Of a DNA stretch of 41,813 nt, positions 41,662 through 41,813 are shown piece after piece. Origin of the DNA: Streptobacillus canis (GTDB lineage: Bacteria > Fusobacteriota > Fusobacteriia > Fusobacteriales > Leptotrichiaceae). The stretch lies in NCBI RefSeq assembly GCF_009733925.1, contig NZ_WOEI01000015.1:1-41813 (forward strand). Reading direction: 5' to 3'. The notes below the pieces were generated by a model that worked only from the letters and a program-made list of their open reading frames with translations, was not told the DNA's origin and made no database searches. The first letter of the stretch is position 1. Every line of letters starts with the position of its first letter. The position numbers and the translations under genes were made by a program.

Positions 41662-41813
41662 TTACGCAATAACTTCTTTAAGTTTATATAAATTTATATT
41701 TTCTCTATTTTTTCTAATATCATTTATATATTTTCTTAAATTAAACCCTAAAGCATACATTGCAAATTCTAGCTTAGTTCTTTCTAAACCTTTTTTTCTA
41801 AATCTATCATAAT
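41662..41813 (-). CDS. Transposase, C-terminal fragment (cut by the window edge)
   Basis: The last 49 codons of a minus-strand gene that starts beyond the right edge. The visible end includes YDRFRKKGLERTKLEFAMYA, then LGFNLRKYINDIRKN, and stops at 41662. The pattern G--R---E--MYALGFNLRK resembles the C-terminal end of IS1182-family DDE transposases. Partial, so activity cannot be judged. Confidence 0.75.
   Translation of the reverse strand, partial: YDRFRKKGLERTKLEFAMYALGFNLRKYINDIRKNRENINLYKLKEVIA

Larger units (their letters stand above)
41500..41813 (-). mobile_element. End of an IS1182-like insertion sequence (continues beyond the window)
   Basis: The element appears to begin at the GGGGCTGTTCTGAAATAG stretch (41500-41517), which looks like the terminal repeats (GGGGCTGTCTCAAA-like) I remember for IS1182 relatives. 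It contains a strong hairpin and the 3' end of a transposase gene on the minus strand. The other end is outside the window, so repeats and target duplication cannot be checked. Confidence 0.65.

Noticed and set aside
1..41813. CRISPR array, tRNA genes, toxin-antitoxin or restriction modules
   Set aside because: No regularly spaced repeats, no cloverleaf-forming sequence and no restriction or methylase motifs were seen on either strand; the lone antitoxin-like gene has no partner.

Overview
The window is very AT-rich and codes for a diderm anaerobe-like bacterium. Strong Shine-Dalgarno sites and clostridial-looking housekeeping genes occur together with an autotransporter, small outer-membrane barrels and OmpR-type signalling. 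This mix fits the Fusobacteriota, most likely the Leptotrichiaceae (Sneathia / Streptobacillus / Leptotrichia). That placement is inference from recalled protein families, not from a search. No tRNA, rRNA or CRISPR array was recognised.

Layout. (1) 302-6585, plus strand: glmU, prs, tsaC, an unknown helical protein, a ComGA/PilB-type ATPase, a HAD phosphatase, truA and a DIP1984-like protein, tightly packed. (2) 6768-14728, minus strand: ylxM-ffh, then two tandem three-domain lipid enzymes (AMP-ligase + ACP + PlsC acyltransferase), rpsP with its own consensus promoter, and a Cof-type HAD phosphatase. (3) 14779-22066: an accessory surface-protein island. It holds a small outer-membrane protein, a frameshifted autotransporter lying between two decayed IS91-like remnants that share an identical 60-bp end, a 5'-truncated paralogue of the small outer-membrane protein fused to an IS end, and a large adhesin whose mRNA has a perfect 13-bp hairpin between the Shine-Dalgarno and the start codon. 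(4) 22193-29143: ElaA-like GNAT, YbaK deacylase, sirtuin, M20 amidohydrolase, DUF5713-like protein, orphan PTS IIA, S9 peptidase, and the BrnQ branched-chain amino acid carrier. (5) 29270-31442: dnaA and a candidate oriC with TTATTCACA-type DnaA boxes, an AT-rich unwinding region and a lone antitoxin-like gene. (6) 31541-37457, plus strand: a Pth-GNAT fusion, a Na/Pi cotransporter with PhoU tail, PepA, an ACT-domain regulator and its UPF0210 partner. (7) 37480-40328, minus strand: an OmpR-type two-component system and a secreted double-PepSY protein. (8) 40426-41485: rpsF-ssb-rpsR behind a structured leader, then the end of an IS1182-like insertion sequence running off the right edge.

The most interesting system is region 7. 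Two promoters, one in front of the PepSY gene and one in front of a long structured leader of the response-regulator operon, carry the same tandem TTCAT-N6-TTCAT repeat. In both it lies exactly 10 bp upstream of the -10 hexamer, the geometry known for PhoB/OmpR-type activators. The leader ends in an intrinsic terminator just before the regulator gene, and a 32-codon reading frame runs through that terminator. This suggests a self-regulated envelope-sensing circuit with an attenuator or a small RNA.

The peptidases (M20, S9, M17) and BrnQ suggest use of peptides and amino acids. The duplicated ligase-ACP-acyltransferase proteins suggest uptake of host fatty acids directly into phospholipid.
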